Origin: Methanomassiliicoccales archaeon LGM-DZ1
GTDB taxonomy: Archaea > Thermoplasmatota > Thermoplasmata > Methanomassiliicoccales > Methanomethylophilaceae
NCBI GenBank assembly: GCA_030168595.1
Contig: CP115556.1
Location: 496,001-560,000 of the forward strand
Direction: 5' to 3'
DNA: 64,000 nucleotides
Shown here: piece by piece, positions 19,277-35,617 of the stretch
How the letters are laid out: every line of letters starts with the position of its first letter
Position numbering within the stretch: the first letter of the stretch is position 1
Made by a program: the position numbers and the translations under genes
The notes under the pieces: generated by a model
What the model was told of the DNA's origin: nothing
Seen by the model: only the letters and a program-made list of their open reading frames with translations
The model's database searches: none

Positions 19277-19304
19277 GAAATTGCCTCGCATACGCGAGGA
19301 CTGC
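19277..19304 (-). repeat. Fossil CRISPR repeat at the trailer end
   Basis: Exactly 61 bases before the first clear repeat, this 28-base stretch matches the consensus at 19 of 28 positions, including TACGCG and GGACT in register. The 33 bases between (19305-19337) would be a relic spacer. The position at exactly one period argues against chance. Confidence 0.65.
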
Positions 19305-19337
19305 GTCGCACCTCTTGCAGGTGCATAGATTGAAACG

Positions 19338-25715
<6,378 letters not shown>

Positions 25716-26015
25716 TCAATCGGTTTGCTTTTCCGAATCGTCAGGCCTCATCATCATTTGGACCCCATCAAAATCCTGGATTTTCCATTCTGAATTATAG
25801 ACTCTGAAAGCAATACCCTGTTCATTGGACGGTGTGCTGTAGGCCATTATCGCACGACCGCCGATACTGTTGTATACAACGCGGTCCCACAGTTTGTCTC
25901 TGACCCTCGGAGTCAATTTTCCTGCGAAAACGTTCGGAGCTATCTCGAAAAGCCATTTTGTAAGATCGCCCCGGACAGAAGCCGTGGGAGATTTAGACAA
26001 GACGATTACTATCAT
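25716..26015 (-). CDS. cas2e: CRISPR-associated protein Cas2e
   Basis: 99-residue subtype I-E Cas2, which forms the adaptation complex with Cas1. It begins MIVIVLSKSPTASVRGDLTKW and carries the Cas2e stretch VYNSIGGRAIMAYSTPSNEQG. The start lies inside the end of cas1 (23-nt overlap), usual for this pair. It is the last gene of the operon, next to the leader. Confidence 0.95.
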   Translation of the reverse strand: MIVIVLSKSPTASVRGDLTKWLFEIAPNVFAGKLTPRVRDKLWDRVVYNSIGGRAIMAYSTPSNEQGIAFRVYNSEWKIQDFDGVQMMMRPDDSEKQTD

Positions 26016-26943
26016 TCATGTCACATCCATATGATATTCCGCCGGCGACCTCTCCGTTATTGCCGTCCCACAGCATGACCGCATCCGGCATCTCTTCTTC
26101 GGATTGTTTGCCTAGGAGAAGCGAGCCTATGTCCTTCACGCAGCGTTCCAAGATGTGCGAACTATACATCGCATCCCGCATCATATGGCGGGCTGCTCTT
26201 CCTACATCTCCTTTTCCGGAAGCAGCTATCTCGAAGGCCACAGGTATCGATGTCTCAGCTTTGTAGAGATCCGCTACATCGTAAACGAATGAGCGTTCAT
26301 GTCCGGTATGGACGAAACCGAGGCCTGGGGAGCACCCCAGCGATACGATGACGCTGTGGACAAGGCCGTAAAGACACGAATTGGCAGCAGACAGAGCCTG
26401 ATTGACTGTATCTCCGGAACCGAAGTTCTCTGGGTCGTAGAGCCTCCCATCCCATCTGACTCCTGTCTCCTTGGAACAGCGGCGGTATACCGAGCGGACC
26501 CTGGCACCCTCACGCCCGCGCAGCTGCTGCATGGTCAGGTGCGAAACATCCTCTCCCGGGAAACGCATAGAATACATCTCCCGGGCCACTGCCATACGAG
26601 AACGTTTGTTGGATACCGCCTCGGCCTGCGCGCTCAGAAGAGAGGAGGAATGGGTCAGCGGACGGCCATGAGCATAATAGCGTACTCCGCCTTCGCCGAC
26701 CCAGACCACAGTAGCACCGGCATCTCCCAGGAGTTCCATAGCACGGTGAGTGATAGTGGTTCCCGGTCCGAGCATAATGGTGCTAACAGAAGCGGCTGGA
26801 ATATGCACCGTACCACGGGAATCGGCAGCTGTCACCGCTCCGGCATCTCTGCTGACAGCGCAGCGCTCCAGATAGACGAACGTCAGCCTATCCGCCATCC
26901 TGGGAAGGGCCTGGATCTCAGGCCTTTCGGGACCTGGGATCAT
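25993..26943 (-). CDS. cas1e: CRISPR-associated endonuclease Cas1e
   Basis: 316-residue integrase of new spacers. The I-E type N-terminus (RLTFVYLERCAVSRDAGAV), the metal-binding acidic site within QALSAANSCLYGLV region and downstream GFVHTGHERSFVYDVADLYK are present; the His/Asp of that last stretch are active-site residues. It starts 4 nt after the cas6e stop and overlaps cas2e. No damage is visible, so acquisition may still work. Confidence 0.96.
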   Translation of the reverse strand: MIPGPERPEIQALPRMADRLTFVYLERCAVSRDAGAVTAADSRGTVHIPAASVSTIMLGPGTTITHRAMELLGDAGATVVWVGEGGVRYYAHGRPLTHSSSLLSAQAEAVSNKRSRMAVAREMYSMRFPGEDVSHLTMQQLRGREGARVRSVYRRCSKETGVRWDGRLYDPENFGSGDTVNQALSAANSCLYGLVHSVIVSLGCSPGLGFVHTGHERSFVYDVADLYKAETSIPVAFEIAASGKGDVGRAARHMMRDAMYSSHILERCVKDIGSLLLGKQSEEEMPDAVMLWDGNNGEVAGGISYGCDMNDSNRLV

Positions 26944-26947
26944 GTCA

Positions 26948-27601
26948 TCATCTCGCCAGTGTGAGCAACCCGCATCCGTAGGCTTTGGCCTTCCCTATGC
27001 CTCCTGACATAGCCAAGCGCAGAGCATCGGCATCCTCCACTCTAAGGACACCTTCGAACACAGCACGATTGATCGTTACCTGAGCATCGCCACGTCTGAA
27101 TTTGGACACTTCGCGGAAGACGATCCTCACATTCGGTTCCTCTTCAGATCCGACAATGGAGAAACCGTGCTTCCCGCATCTATCCAAGAGCCATTTCGTC
27201 TGCTGCTCTGCGGTCACATGCCCGCATACCTTTCCGCGGGCTCCTTCTCTGTGCTCGGGATCCATGACGCTGTGCACAGGGTTCGCGGCCAGACGGAACC
27301 TCCAGACCTGTCCGTTCTCGATTTTCGAAAGGAAGCCGTCATAGTCAAGGCAATCCCAGGCACTGTCACATTCGGGCCTCCCGAACTGGTCGACAATGTG
27401 ATGGAAGTCAGGCTTCCTGGCACTCTGCACAAGAAGATAGGTGGCAGCGCCCACGCGGTCGATCCTCCACAGTATCCTATCCCCTCCCGAAGCGGACGAT
27501 GGAAAAGACGCCATGACGGCAGCATGCATGATCTCCGGCGAACGCAGTGCCCTCATGGTCTCGCGCCGGTAGGGGTTCAGTTCCACTCTTGATAGGTACA
27601 T
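26948..27601 (-). CDS. cas6e: CRISPR RNA endonuclease Cas6e
   Basis: 217-residue CasE/Cse3 family nuclease that cuts the repeat hairpin and stays on the crRNA 3' end. His26 (PEIMHAAVM) corresponds to the catalytic histidine of the family, and the C-terminal glycine-rich loop GGIGKAKAYGCGLLTLAR is clear. The start has GGAGTGGG upstream and lies within the cas5e 3' end (25-nt overlap). Confidence 0.95.
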   Translation of the reverse strand: MYLSRVELNPYRRETMRALRSPEIMHAAVMASFPSSASGGDRILWRIDRVGAATYLLVQSARKPDFHHIVDQFGRPECDSAWDCLDYDGFLSKIENGQVWRFRLAANPVHSVMDPEHREGARGKVCGHVTAEQQTKWLLDRCGKHGFSIVGSEEEPNVRIVFREVSKFRRGDAQVTINRAVFEGVLRVEDADALRLAMSGGIGKAKAYGCGLLTLAR

Positions 27602-28308
27602 CGCCCACTCCTCGCCACTTCAGCCATGGCATCGTGGTCCGCATATTCTCTTCCCAATGCATTCTCAACGTGCTTGCCGGAGATCTTTCTGGAAACGCTC
27701 CTGACCGAGAATTCCCTGCGCTCCTGCGAAAAGGACTCCGGAACATCTCTCACGATCTCTTCCGAATCCCCTCCCTCGGGAGAATCCGTCACAATCTCAA
27801 GGTCGACCTCCTTCCCCTGACGCCTCATGTACCATTCCGATGCACACCACGGCTCACTTTCCAGGGCTTTTTCCAGGGACATCTCGCGGATTCCCAAGGA
27901 CACTCTGCCGGCCGGAGGGCAGGATCTGCGCCCCAGGAACAGCGGATACTGCGGGCTACGGAGAGCCATGTCCGCCTCTTCCAGAAGAGCAGCATCTCCT
28001 TCGAGGCCGGCGATGAATACCGAGTCTGAAAGATAATAGCGGTTCGTCACGAATGCAAGCTTCTGGTTCGTAGGGTGGCGGGCAGTATGGAAATCCCTCA
28101 GAATCGGGCCTTCCTGATCTACCCTCACGCCGTAACGGAGGGATGCCAGATCGTCTACGCTGTCATCTCTGGAACGGCCCATGGCCGCAGCGACCATGCC
28201 GATGACACCGCTTTTGCTCGGTTCCCGCGCCGTTCCGCGGTTATTGAAATGGCTGGAGGTTCCCCACGACTGCAGGGGGCCTGCCAGCCTCATCAGCAGC
28301 GTGGGCAT
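27577..28308 (-). CDS. cas5e: Cascade subunit Cas5e
   Basis: 243-residue CasD-type protein that caps the crRNA 5' handle. N-terminal MRLAGPLQSWGTSSHFNNRG followed by the family pattern PSKSGVIGMVAAAMG. I start at ATG 28308, directly after the cas7e stop (TGAGATG), rather than at an upstream start inside cas7e. Confidence 0.95.
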   Translation of the reverse strand: MPTLLMRLAGPLQSWGTSSHFNNRGTAREPSKSGVIGMVAAAMGRSRDDSVDDLASLRYGVRVDQEGPILRDFHTARHPTNQKLAFVTNRYYLSDSVFIAGLEGDAALLEEADMALRSPQYPLFLGRRSCPPAGRVSLGIREMSLEKALESEPWCASEWYMRRQGKEVDLEIVTDSPEGGDSEEIVRDVPESFSQERREFSVRSVSRKISGKHVENALGREYADHDAMAEVARSGRCTYQEWN

Positions 28309-28309
28309 C

Positions 28310-29422
28310 TCACTCTTCCTTCCCAAGCGCACTCTTCAAGTAGTCCTCAAGCTGTGCTACAGAGTCGGCTAGGCTGGACTGGGGACCGAGCTTTTCAAGA
28401 CCGTCGCCGATCTGCCAGGACTTCACCGGAGGGATAACGAACTCTGAGCAGACCTTCTCTTCCTCCTGGACCAGCTTCCTTACCGAATCCTCGTTGTAGC
28501 CCCCGTCGCCGCAGCGGGCAGGAGTCTCGAAAGCGGTCACAAGGCTGACCGGCTGGTCGGCGCGGACTGCGATGAACACCGCATAAGGCGCAGTGCGGTT
28601 GGCAAAGGTGTTCTGCTTGCCGGTGGGCATGGAGAGAACAAAGGCCTTCACGAACTCCGCGGCCGCTTTGGCCGCCGCATCGCTGCTTCCCAGGTGATCC
28701 GCAAGATCGTGCACGGCGACAGTGGCGTAGCGGTAAAGCGTCGATGAGTTGAACTCAACGGTGCCGATCATTCCCGCGCCTGCATTATCCTTAGGCGACA
28801 TGTCGTCGACGGCGGTGTAGTAATCGTACTCATTGTCCACCCTGTGGGTGGAGATCCCGTGGGCCACCTGCGAGGAGGCATCGACATTCAGCGACGGATC
28901 GTCTGCGACCATCCTTCCGAAGAGGGCTACATCGATCCCATGGCCGGCCATAAGGGCCGCCTGGGCCGCCTTCTTGTCATAACCTCCCTCGAGTGCGAGA
29001 GAGGCCATGTTATCGATCTGCTTCCTGCTGATGAAGAACAGTGCACCGGTCTCGGTGGCAGGCTGCTCCTCCTCTCCCTTCTTTTTCTTGGGAGCTTTCA
29101 GTGTCACTCCTGCCGCGGTAAGAACATCGGCAGCCTTCTTGGCAGCATCTTCAGCAGAGACAGACCCATCCTTCTCTGAGATCCTTGCGGCGATCAGGTC
29201 GACAACCTTCTTGGTGCGGTAGCCGAGCTCTGATTCATCGAAGTCATTGCGGAAGTAGTCCCTCATCGCTTTCTTCCAGCTCTGAGAGGAGACACGGGCG
29301 CGCGGGATTCCCCCGTAGACTGCCGTCTTGGGGCTTCCCGTGTCGTCACGGTTGACGCAGCTGGGCGGGACGGTCTGAATCACATTCACATCAACGAAAA
29401 TTTTGTTAGACAATTCTTTCAC
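28310..29422 (-). CDS. cas7e: Cascade backbone subunit Cas7e
   Basis: 370-residue CasC/Cse4 protein, six copies of which line the crRNA. It begins with the typical KIFVDVNVIQTVPPSCVNRD and RDDTGSPKTAVYGG, and contains the central NEYDYYTAVDD and TVEFNSSTLYRYATV stretches. Start is a GTG overlapping the cse2 stop by 4 nt (GTGA). Confidence 0.96.
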   Translation of the reverse strand: MKELSNKIFVDVNVIQTVPPSCVNRDDTGSPKTAVYGGIPRARVSSQSWKKAMRDYFRNDFDESELGYRTKKVVDLIAARISEKDGSVSAEDAAKKAADVLTAAGVTLKAPKKKKGEEEQPATETGALFFISRKQIDNMASLALEGGYDKKAAQAALMAGHGIDVALFGRMVADDPSLNVDASSQVAHGISTHRVDNEYDYYTAVDDMSPKDNAGAGMIGTVEFNSSTLYRYATVAVHDLADHLGSSDAAAKAAAEFVKAFVLSMPTGKQNTFANRTAPYAVFIAVRADQPVSLVTAFETPARCGDGGYNEDSVRKLVQEEEKVCSEFVIPPVKSWQIGDGLEKLGPQSSLADSVAQLEDYLKSALGKEE

Positions 29423-30027
29423 TCTCCGATCTTTGCTTTTTCATTCTCTTTGTTGCTTGCTTTCTTCCCCGCATAGAAGTCCTGTCCCCATCTGAGGCAG
29501 ACGCTCCTGCGGCCTTCCGTGAACTGGAACCTGTACAGGTCCTTCGCGAATTCCACATAATCGAACCCCACGGGCCGGTCCGCTGCTTTCATAAGCTGGA
29601 TCAGCCCGCGGGCATGGTTGGAGACCTCTTTCAGGTTGGTTGAGGTCATCACCGCATCGAAACGCCGCTTGATGGCGGCATCATTGTTTCCGTCGGCGAG
29701 ATTCCTCGCCGCCGCGCCGAAAGACAGCCCGTTCATCTGTGCGATATCCCCGCTCTGCTTGTGAAGAGCAAAGAGAGTCAGCGCAGTATAGGCTGCCGAT
29801 TCCGCTTCCGTCGCCCTGCATTCTTCTTTCCCGGCGTAGATCAGTTCCTCCGGCATATCTGCCAGAACAACCTCCCAGGTTCCCGGCGATTCCGATATGT
29901 CTTTCCCTATGCCGCGCCGAAGCTCAGCCAGCATCGCCTTTGCCCACGGGGAGTCCGTCTGCAGCTGACCGATCTTCGAGCGGACGAATTCCCCCGTCAT
30001 TTCCGTTTTATTGTTTGCCGTTTTCAT
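29419..30027 (-). CDS. cse2: Cascade small subunit Cse2 (Cas11e)
   Basis: About 202 residues, alpha-helical and basic, beginning MKTANNKTEM at 30027 inside the 3' end of cas8e; an upstream in-frame start would add an unlikely basic extension. Conserved features are LRRGIG near the N-terminus and FAKDLYRFQF...VCLRWGQDFY near the C-terminus, as in Cse2/CasB proteins. Confidence 0.92.
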   Translation of the reverse strand: MKTANNKTEMTGEFVRSKIGQLQTDSPWAKAMLAELRRGIGKDISESPGTWEVVLADMPEELIYAGKEECRATEAESAAYTALTLFALHKQSGDIAQMNGLSFGAAARNLADGNNDAAIKRRFDAVMTSTNLKEVSNHARGLIQLMKAADRPVGFDYVEFAKDLYRFQFTEGRRSVCLRWGQDFYAGKKASNKENEKAKIGE

Positions 30028-31609
30028 CACCTTCCGAATTTGCTGTGGCAGTTGTCTTCCTGATCTTCCCCGCGAACATCCTGTACGCAACGAAGGGGTT
30101 GCTGTCAAGGGTTCCTTTCACAAGAGCGTTGATCCCGCGTCCGCGGAGCGCATTCTTTCCCGCCGACAGCGACCTTCTCCTGAGAATGCCCAGCCATTCC
30201 GACATCTTCTCCTCTATGTCGTCGTTCTCCGGGTCGACCCCTGAGAGCCATGCACGGAACGGCTGGTCGAGAGCATAGTAGAAATCAGCACGGGCATTGG
30301 CGGCTGTGGCCTTCATCAGGGTCTCATCGCCGCTGTTAGCTCCAGTTCCGACTATTTTCTTCGCCAAATCCCCGACGGCATAGGCACATTCCTCGGTCTT
30401 GGAGATGACCTCCGAGATCCTTATATTCCAGACCTCGCCGACGGAGGAAAGGAGCCTGCGGTTCACAGACATCCCGTCATCGATGATATCCTCCACGAAG
30501 AAGTCCTTGTCAGCGTACTTCACACCGGTCACCCGGAGCGTGACGGAACCGGGCTCCAGATAATCCCTGTCGGAAAGGACCGACAGCCACATGACGATTC
30601 CCGGCTCACGGTATTTCGCATCCTCAGTGTTGCTCTTGCTGCTGACCAGCAGGGACGCATAATCGCGCCACATGGCCTTGGACGGATCATGGCGCTTAGG
30701 AACCCACTGCATAGTGGTGGAATCGAGTTTCCAAACAGTCATCTGCTCTGTGAAAGCGTTCTCTTTGTCCACTATATCCCCGCCCATGAGCAGGAATCCG
30801 GTCACTCCTTCGCCGTCGCGGCTGAGCAGCGTCCTGCGGGACTGCAGAGTAAGCATCTCCTCAGGCGATTCAGGCAAGGAGATCTCGATCCTTTCCCCGC
30901 ATCTGGGTCTGTCAAGCTCCCATATGGGCCTTCCGCGGGGGAAAGGCCTGCCCTCAGACGAAAGAACAAAGTTCAGCATCAGAGTCTCGAAGAGAGTGCT
31001 TCCCTCTGCGTATACAAGCCCTAGCTTGCCCATCCATCCAGCTCCGGACGACGGCAGCTTCTCAGCCCCTCCTCTTACCGTGGGCTTCGCGGAAGTGTCA
31101 TCGAAACCGTTGAGGTAAAGAAGCCATCTGGCAGCATCGGCATAGCTCATATGCTCTTTGTTCTTCAGGCCCACTGGAAGGAACAGCTTACCCTTGTTAT
31201 TGCTCTCGGATAGATTGCCGTCAAGTTTGGCTGCGGTATACTCCGTGCCTTTATCGATAGGCGCCTGATAGAACGGCCTTTCCGGGTCGAAGAGGAAGAA
31301 CCGATCCTTCCATTTAGACAGGTAATCCGTTACCGTGCCATCGAAACGGCCTTTGTCCCAGAGACTGTGCCAGACATCGGCCGCTTCGTTCTCGCTCGTT
31401 ATGTCCCCGTGCGGATACGAAGCATACATGACCGCCAGCATCAGGCGGAGGACCGCCAGGTCCTGGGGGGGCGAATCCCCTGATATGGAGCGTATCTCGT
31501 GCGCCTTGCTGAAGGCCTCAGGAAGGCTCACAGACGAGACACTGCCTTCGGTGTCCATGACACGAATCCATTTCTCATCCAGCAGATTGTATTCTTTTTC
31601 TTCAGTCAT
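30008..31609 (-). CDS. cas8e: Cascade large subunit Cas8e (Cse1)
   Basis: 533-residue CasA/Cse1 protein that recognises the PAM and recruits Cas3. It opens with the family signature YNLLDEKWIRVMD and contains FLFDPERPFYQ and the LLYLNGFDD stretch. ATG 31609 is chosen; it overlaps the cas3 stop by a few bases (translational coupling). Confidence 0.95.
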   Translation of the reverse strand: MTEEKEYNLLDEKWIRVMDTEGSVSSVSLPEAFSKAHEIRSISGDSPPQDLAVLRLMLAVMYASYPHGDITSENEAADVWHSLWDKGRFDGTVTDYLSKWKDRFFLFDPERPFYQAPIDKGTEYTAAKLDGNLSESNNKGKLFLPVGLKNKEHMSYADAARWLLYLNGFDDTSAKPTVRGGAEKLPSSGAGWMGKLGLVYAEGSTLFETLMLNFVLSSEGRPFPRGRPIWELDRPRCGERIEISLPESPEEMLTLQSRRTLLSRDGEGVTGFLLMGGDIVDKENAFTEQMTVWKLDSTTMQWVPKRHDPSKAMWRDYASLLVSSKSNTEDAKYREPGIVMWLSVLSDRDYLEPGSVTLRVTGVKYADKDFFVEDIIDDGMSVNRRLLSSVGEVWNIRISEVISKTEECAYAVGDLAKKIVGTGANSGDETLMKATAANARADFYYALDQPFRAWLSGVDPENDDIEEKMSEWLGILRRRSLSAGKNALRGRGINALVKGTLDSNPFVAYRMFAGKIRKTTATANSEGDENGKQ

Positions 31610-34013
31610 CAACAAACCTCAAACCGATCTCACTGTCGTATGCCATCCTTTTCCCGCAAAGTTCGCATCTGCCATCGTCATCCAGAATCAGGTAGTTTTC
31701 TCCTGAGAGCCATTCCGATCCGTCCCACTGAGCCGGGATGTTCTCCTTCTTGCGGGCAGCAAGCGCCTTCAGGGTCTCCTCAATGCTTCCAGGGCGCGAG
31801 AATGCTCTCGGCAGAGCAATCCTGCACCCCTGCATCTCGTACCCAATCTCCGGCGACGGAGGGGAATCAGAGGGTATCTCCTCCCCGCCCCCGCCTTCGA
31901 ACGGTATGACCCTGTAGACACCGTCTATCCCGCGGCAGACGAGTATCACCTCGACCGAACCGTCCGTGTCACGGACAGCGGCATTGGCAGCAGCCTCCCT
32001 GTCAGGGGCGCCGTACTCGGTCCAGCCGACAAGGGTGGAGACGGCTGACGGAGCCGATATCTGGAACGCGGCTGCTTTAGTCTCTTTCTTCTTCATTTTC
32101 AGGGAAGATTCCTCTTCGGCTTCGGCGTACTCCTCTCCCAGCGTCTCCGACCCTGATACAGGCACCCCCGAATAGGCAGCCCTGACAAGGCGCTCTACGT
32201 CGCCCGGAATAGAAACCCTATCTCCGACCAACAGCCTGCTGTTAAGCAACTGCAGGTCCCCATATACAGCACGGGACCCGGAGTCGATATCGCCTGTACC
32301 CTTATCGAGCAGCAGGATGCGAGGTTCCTTCAGAGGCTCCGACCGGACATTATCATGCCGATGGAGACGCCCGATACGCTGGATCAGGAGATCGACCGGA
32401 CACAGATCGGTGGCTAGAACGTCGAAATCCAGATCCAGCGACTGCTCCATGACCTGCGTTCCTACGATGAACATGCGGAAGGGCGGGGCCCTGCGGTTGC
32501 CCGGGCCAAGCATCGAAACCGCTTCCGACTCCTTCGCAGAGCGGTCTATAACAGTGAACCCCGAATGCAGAAGGCGGACGTTTTCCCTGCCGAACCTCTG
32601 TGCCAGATATTCCGCGATCCTTTGCGCTTTGCGCACGGTGTTGACGATGATCCCTGCATATCCGCCCTGCGATGTGAGTTCATCGAGACGGTCTAAGAGC
32701 TCCCCGTCGGATATCCTCTCCACCGTGACGTCTATGGAACGCCCGGAGGCAGGAGGGAACTTCTGCTTCACATCTCCCCCGTCGGAATAAGTGATCACGG
32801 GATATGCCGAGTTGCCCGTGTACCCTCCGTCCTCTAACTCCTCATTCCTTCCGGTGTATGCCTCTACCAGTTCGCGGCGCCTAGACGGCGGAAGGGTGGC
32901 CGAGAGCAGGATCACCGGTACGCGGTAGCTCCCGAGCCAACGGACGATCTTCTGCAGATAGCTCCCCATGTATGCGTCGTAAGCATGGCACTCATCTATG
33001 ATCACAACCTTATTCGCAAGACCCAGATGCCTGAGCGCAAGATGCCTCTGCTTCAGGCCCCCCATGAGGACCTGGTCTACAGTCCCCACGGCGAAGTCTG
33101 AGAGCATCCCCTTCTTCCTGCCGCCGAACCATTCATTGACGACGACCGAATCTCCTTCGCCGACGTTCCATCCGGTCCTCGGAAGGTCCATGTAGAACCT
33201 GTTGTACCGGGATTTCCCATGTGCCAGGAACACAGTGTGCCTGCTCCCGCCCGAGACCTCGCCGATCCATCTCTCCACCCTCGGGAAGATTCCGTCTGAC
33301 GTAGCCTGAGTCGGGAGCGCGAACATTATCCCTCCGACACCGAAACGATGTGCCAGGATTTCTCCGGCAGCGAGAGCGGCCTCGGTCTTGCCCTCGCCCG
33401 TGGGGGCCTCGATGACCATTATGCCGGGGGACTGCATCTCGCCTGCGGCCTCGGCCACCGCAGCCTGGAAAGGCCGGGGACTGAACCCGAAACGGTCCTC
33501 GAAGATATGCCCGGCATCAGGAGTTTTCCCTGACCAGGCGCTGGTAAGGGACAATTTTTCCGCTGCCGAATCGAGCCTCGAACGGAAGGCATCTCTTCCG
33601 GCCTTGGAATCGATATCGTACGGGAACCATTCCTCATTGCTTGATATCCAATCGGCCATTATGACGAGGCCGCTCAGAATAACCTGCGCACAGATATCCA
33701 GGCGGGCCCTGATGAGCTCATCTTCATCCGCTCCGGACAGTGATTCCGCATACCTGACGAATTCCTCCTGTACCTCCTTCCATGCAGAGTCGCTGGAACC
33801 GATGTTCTTCCTATACGCCATGGAATTTTTCAGGTCTCTTTTCGTGGGGGCCGCACCGTGATGGGCGCCGCAGACGGATGCAAGAGATCTGTCGAACCCC
33901 ATGCCTTCCAAGATGAGTTCGGATGCTGTCGAATGGGGAACGGCATCAGGCGAGCTCATGAACCTGACCTCGCCACTTTGTGATTGTTGAACGAAGTCCG
34001 ATCCATTCGCCAC
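31602..34013 (-). pseudogene. cas3: cas3, 3' part: helicase and the end of the HD domain
   Basis: Open frame of 803 codons carrying most of Cas3. It retains the last HD-domain histidines (PHSTASELIL, GAHHGAAP) and the full SF2 helicase: Walker A APTGEGKTEAA, DECH box (IIDECHAYD), LLSATLPP, and motif VI (QRIGRLHRHD). The N-terminal HD segment with the His-Asp pair is separated from it by the insertion sequence. The first about 15 codons (from GTG 34013) belong to the insertion sequence, so any product would be an HD-less helicase. Downstream cas8e-cas2 now depend on read-through or a promoter in the IS. Confidence 0.9.
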
Positions 34014-35617
34014 TTGGCGGTTTCCATAGCTTACGCTGCCAGTTGACCCGATGATCTCGGCCCGGGATGACCGTTTTCAGGCCGTAATCGCAAGATCCTT
34101 CTCGATATCGGCACGCATATTGCCGAAGATCTCCTTGGAAACGGGGTTCCAATTGCTGTAGACGGCCTCTTTCCTGTTCCCGTTCTCCATCATCCTCGTA
34201 AGTGTCAAATGGCCCAAAGACCAGACGATGGATTCGGTGTTCGGTTTCTCGATGACGGTCTTCTTCCTTCCCCGTTTGCCCTTTATCCTCTCCCTGCCCT
34301 TCATCTCGTATCTCGCCATGGCTATCGCTGTTTCAGAAAGGAGAGCCAGCATCATGGATCCGCGGATGGACGGTTCGCTCCACACCCTCAGAGGTTTGAG
34401 CCCCGTGACCCTCTTCAGGGAATGGATCAGGTGCTCCACGGTGGCCCTCGCGCGGTACTTCTCAAGAGCTTCCAATGGTGTCAATTGCTCCGAGGATTCC
34501 AGTTTGAAAATCCCTGCACGGGTGCCCATGATCTCCCGGATTATGCCATCCCTCTCACTCTCGTCGAATGCGAATTTCGTCTGAAGGCTCACCTTCACCT
34601 CCACATCCGCGAGAACGTTCCTCTTCACCGTTACGAAATCCGATTTTCTGAAATGCCCGTCCTCGTAGGTCCTCACCGCCTCCACCATACGGTCGAAGCT
34701 CTTCGATGCGGAATGATACGAACGGTTCCAATTGTCTAAGGAGAAGAACAGATACGTCGTCCTCCCGGAAGAGTCGAAGGTGTGTTTCTTACAACACACC
34801 CCTTCCTCCACATACTCCCATTCGCATTCGGGATCGTTTATCCGTTTGTCATCGGATACGTTCATCTTCACCCTCGTGAGATATTTATGCCCCGCATCGA
34901 CGATGGAATCCAGGATGTCCCCCGATGCACCTCCGTTGTCCACGATTATCCACGAACCCTCCCGTATCATGGAGAAGATGTCCGGGAGCGCATCCCTGTA
35001 CTGCTCGGGATCGGATGTGTTCCCCTTGTACGCCCTCATGAAGAAAGGGATCTTAGACTTCTGGAGTTCCGCTGTCAGGAACTCCACCTGTTTCCTGCTC
35101 TGGTCCCTGAAATCCCTGGGATAACCTACCGCACCCAATTCGGCTTCCGGACCGTTGACCACTACCGCTGAACCGTCGATGTTCACATCGGTGTTCTCGA
35201 AATGGTATCTTGCATCGAGCCCTTCCCACAGCTTCACTATGATCTCGTCGCTGTGTTTCCCCAACAGCGATATCGCACGGTTGATGGTCCTCTGCGATAG
35301 ACCCGAATCCAATCCGAGCTCCTTCCGCACATCCTTGTTCTTCAGCCAATCGGAACACCTGCTCATTGAATTGCTGCCCATGAGGATGTGCGTGCACATC
35401 GCCACCAGTATCCTGCTCATGGGGACCCCGCGTCCTTTGAACGTATCCACGAACTCCAGAACGCCTGCAGAACCGAGATAATGCTCCACGGTTTTCACGA
35501 GACCGATAGGAACCGATATATTGTCGTTAGGACTGGGAAGTTCCGTCCCAGTCGCGATTAGTTTTTGTGTCACAGCTGAACATCGGACCGGGACACTTTT
35601 CGTTTTCGCCTCATGCC
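33968..35617 (-). mobile_element. Insertion sequence inside cas3 (DDE transposase, IS4/IS1634-like)
   Basis: About 1.6-1.65 kb between the two halves of cas3. The ends are approximate. An imperfect 13-bp direct repeat, CTCATG(AA or CC)CCTGA, lies at 33955-33967 and 35610-35622 and could be the target duplication, but joining there leaves the cas3 halves one base out of frame, and I find no clear terminal inverted repeats. The transposase frame is intact, suggesting a recent insertion. Confidence 0.85.
34077..35573 (-). CDS. DDE transposase, IS4/IS1634-like
   Basis: 498 residues from a GTG start (TTG/GTG region; VTQKLIATGTEL). The DDE triad can be placed in NIDGSAVVVNG (first Asp), SWIIVDNGGASGD (second Asp) and RARATVEHLIHSLKRVTGL (Glu, with the Y/R-(2)-E-(6)-K pattern of IS4 relatives). 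The C-terminus is basic (KGRERIKGKRGRKK). No frameshift or stop interrupts it, so the element may still be mobile. It is transcribed in the same direction as the cas genes. Confidence 0.88.
   Translation of the reverse strand: MTQKLIATGTELPSPNDNISVPIGLVKTVEHYLGSAGVLEFVDTFKGRGVPMSRILVAMCTHILMGSNSMSRCSDWLKNKDVRKELGLDSGLSQRTINRAISLLGKHSDEIIVKLWEGLDARYHFENTDVNIDGSAVVVNGPEAELGAVGYPRDFRDQSRKQVEFLTAELQKSKIPFFMRAYKGNTSDPEQYRDALPDIFSMIREGSWIIVDNGGASGDILDSIVDAGHKYLTRVKMNVSDDKRINDPECEWEYVEEGVCCKKHTFDSSGRTTYLFFSLDNWNRSYHSASKSFDRMVEAVRTYEDGHFRKSDFVTVKRNVLADVEVKVSLQTKFAFDESERDGIIREIMGTRAGIFKLESSEQLTPLEALEKYRARATVEHLIHSLKRVTGLKPLRVWSEPSIRGSMMLALLSETAIAMARYEMKGRERIKGKRGRKKTVIEKPNTESIVWSLGHLTLTRMMENGNRKEAVYSNWNPVSKEIFGNMRADIEKDLAITA

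Noticed and set aside
19133-19337. Left flank as the CRISPR leader
   Set aside because: Repeat orientation, decayed repeats at this end and the position of cas1-cas2 all place the leader at 25650-25715.
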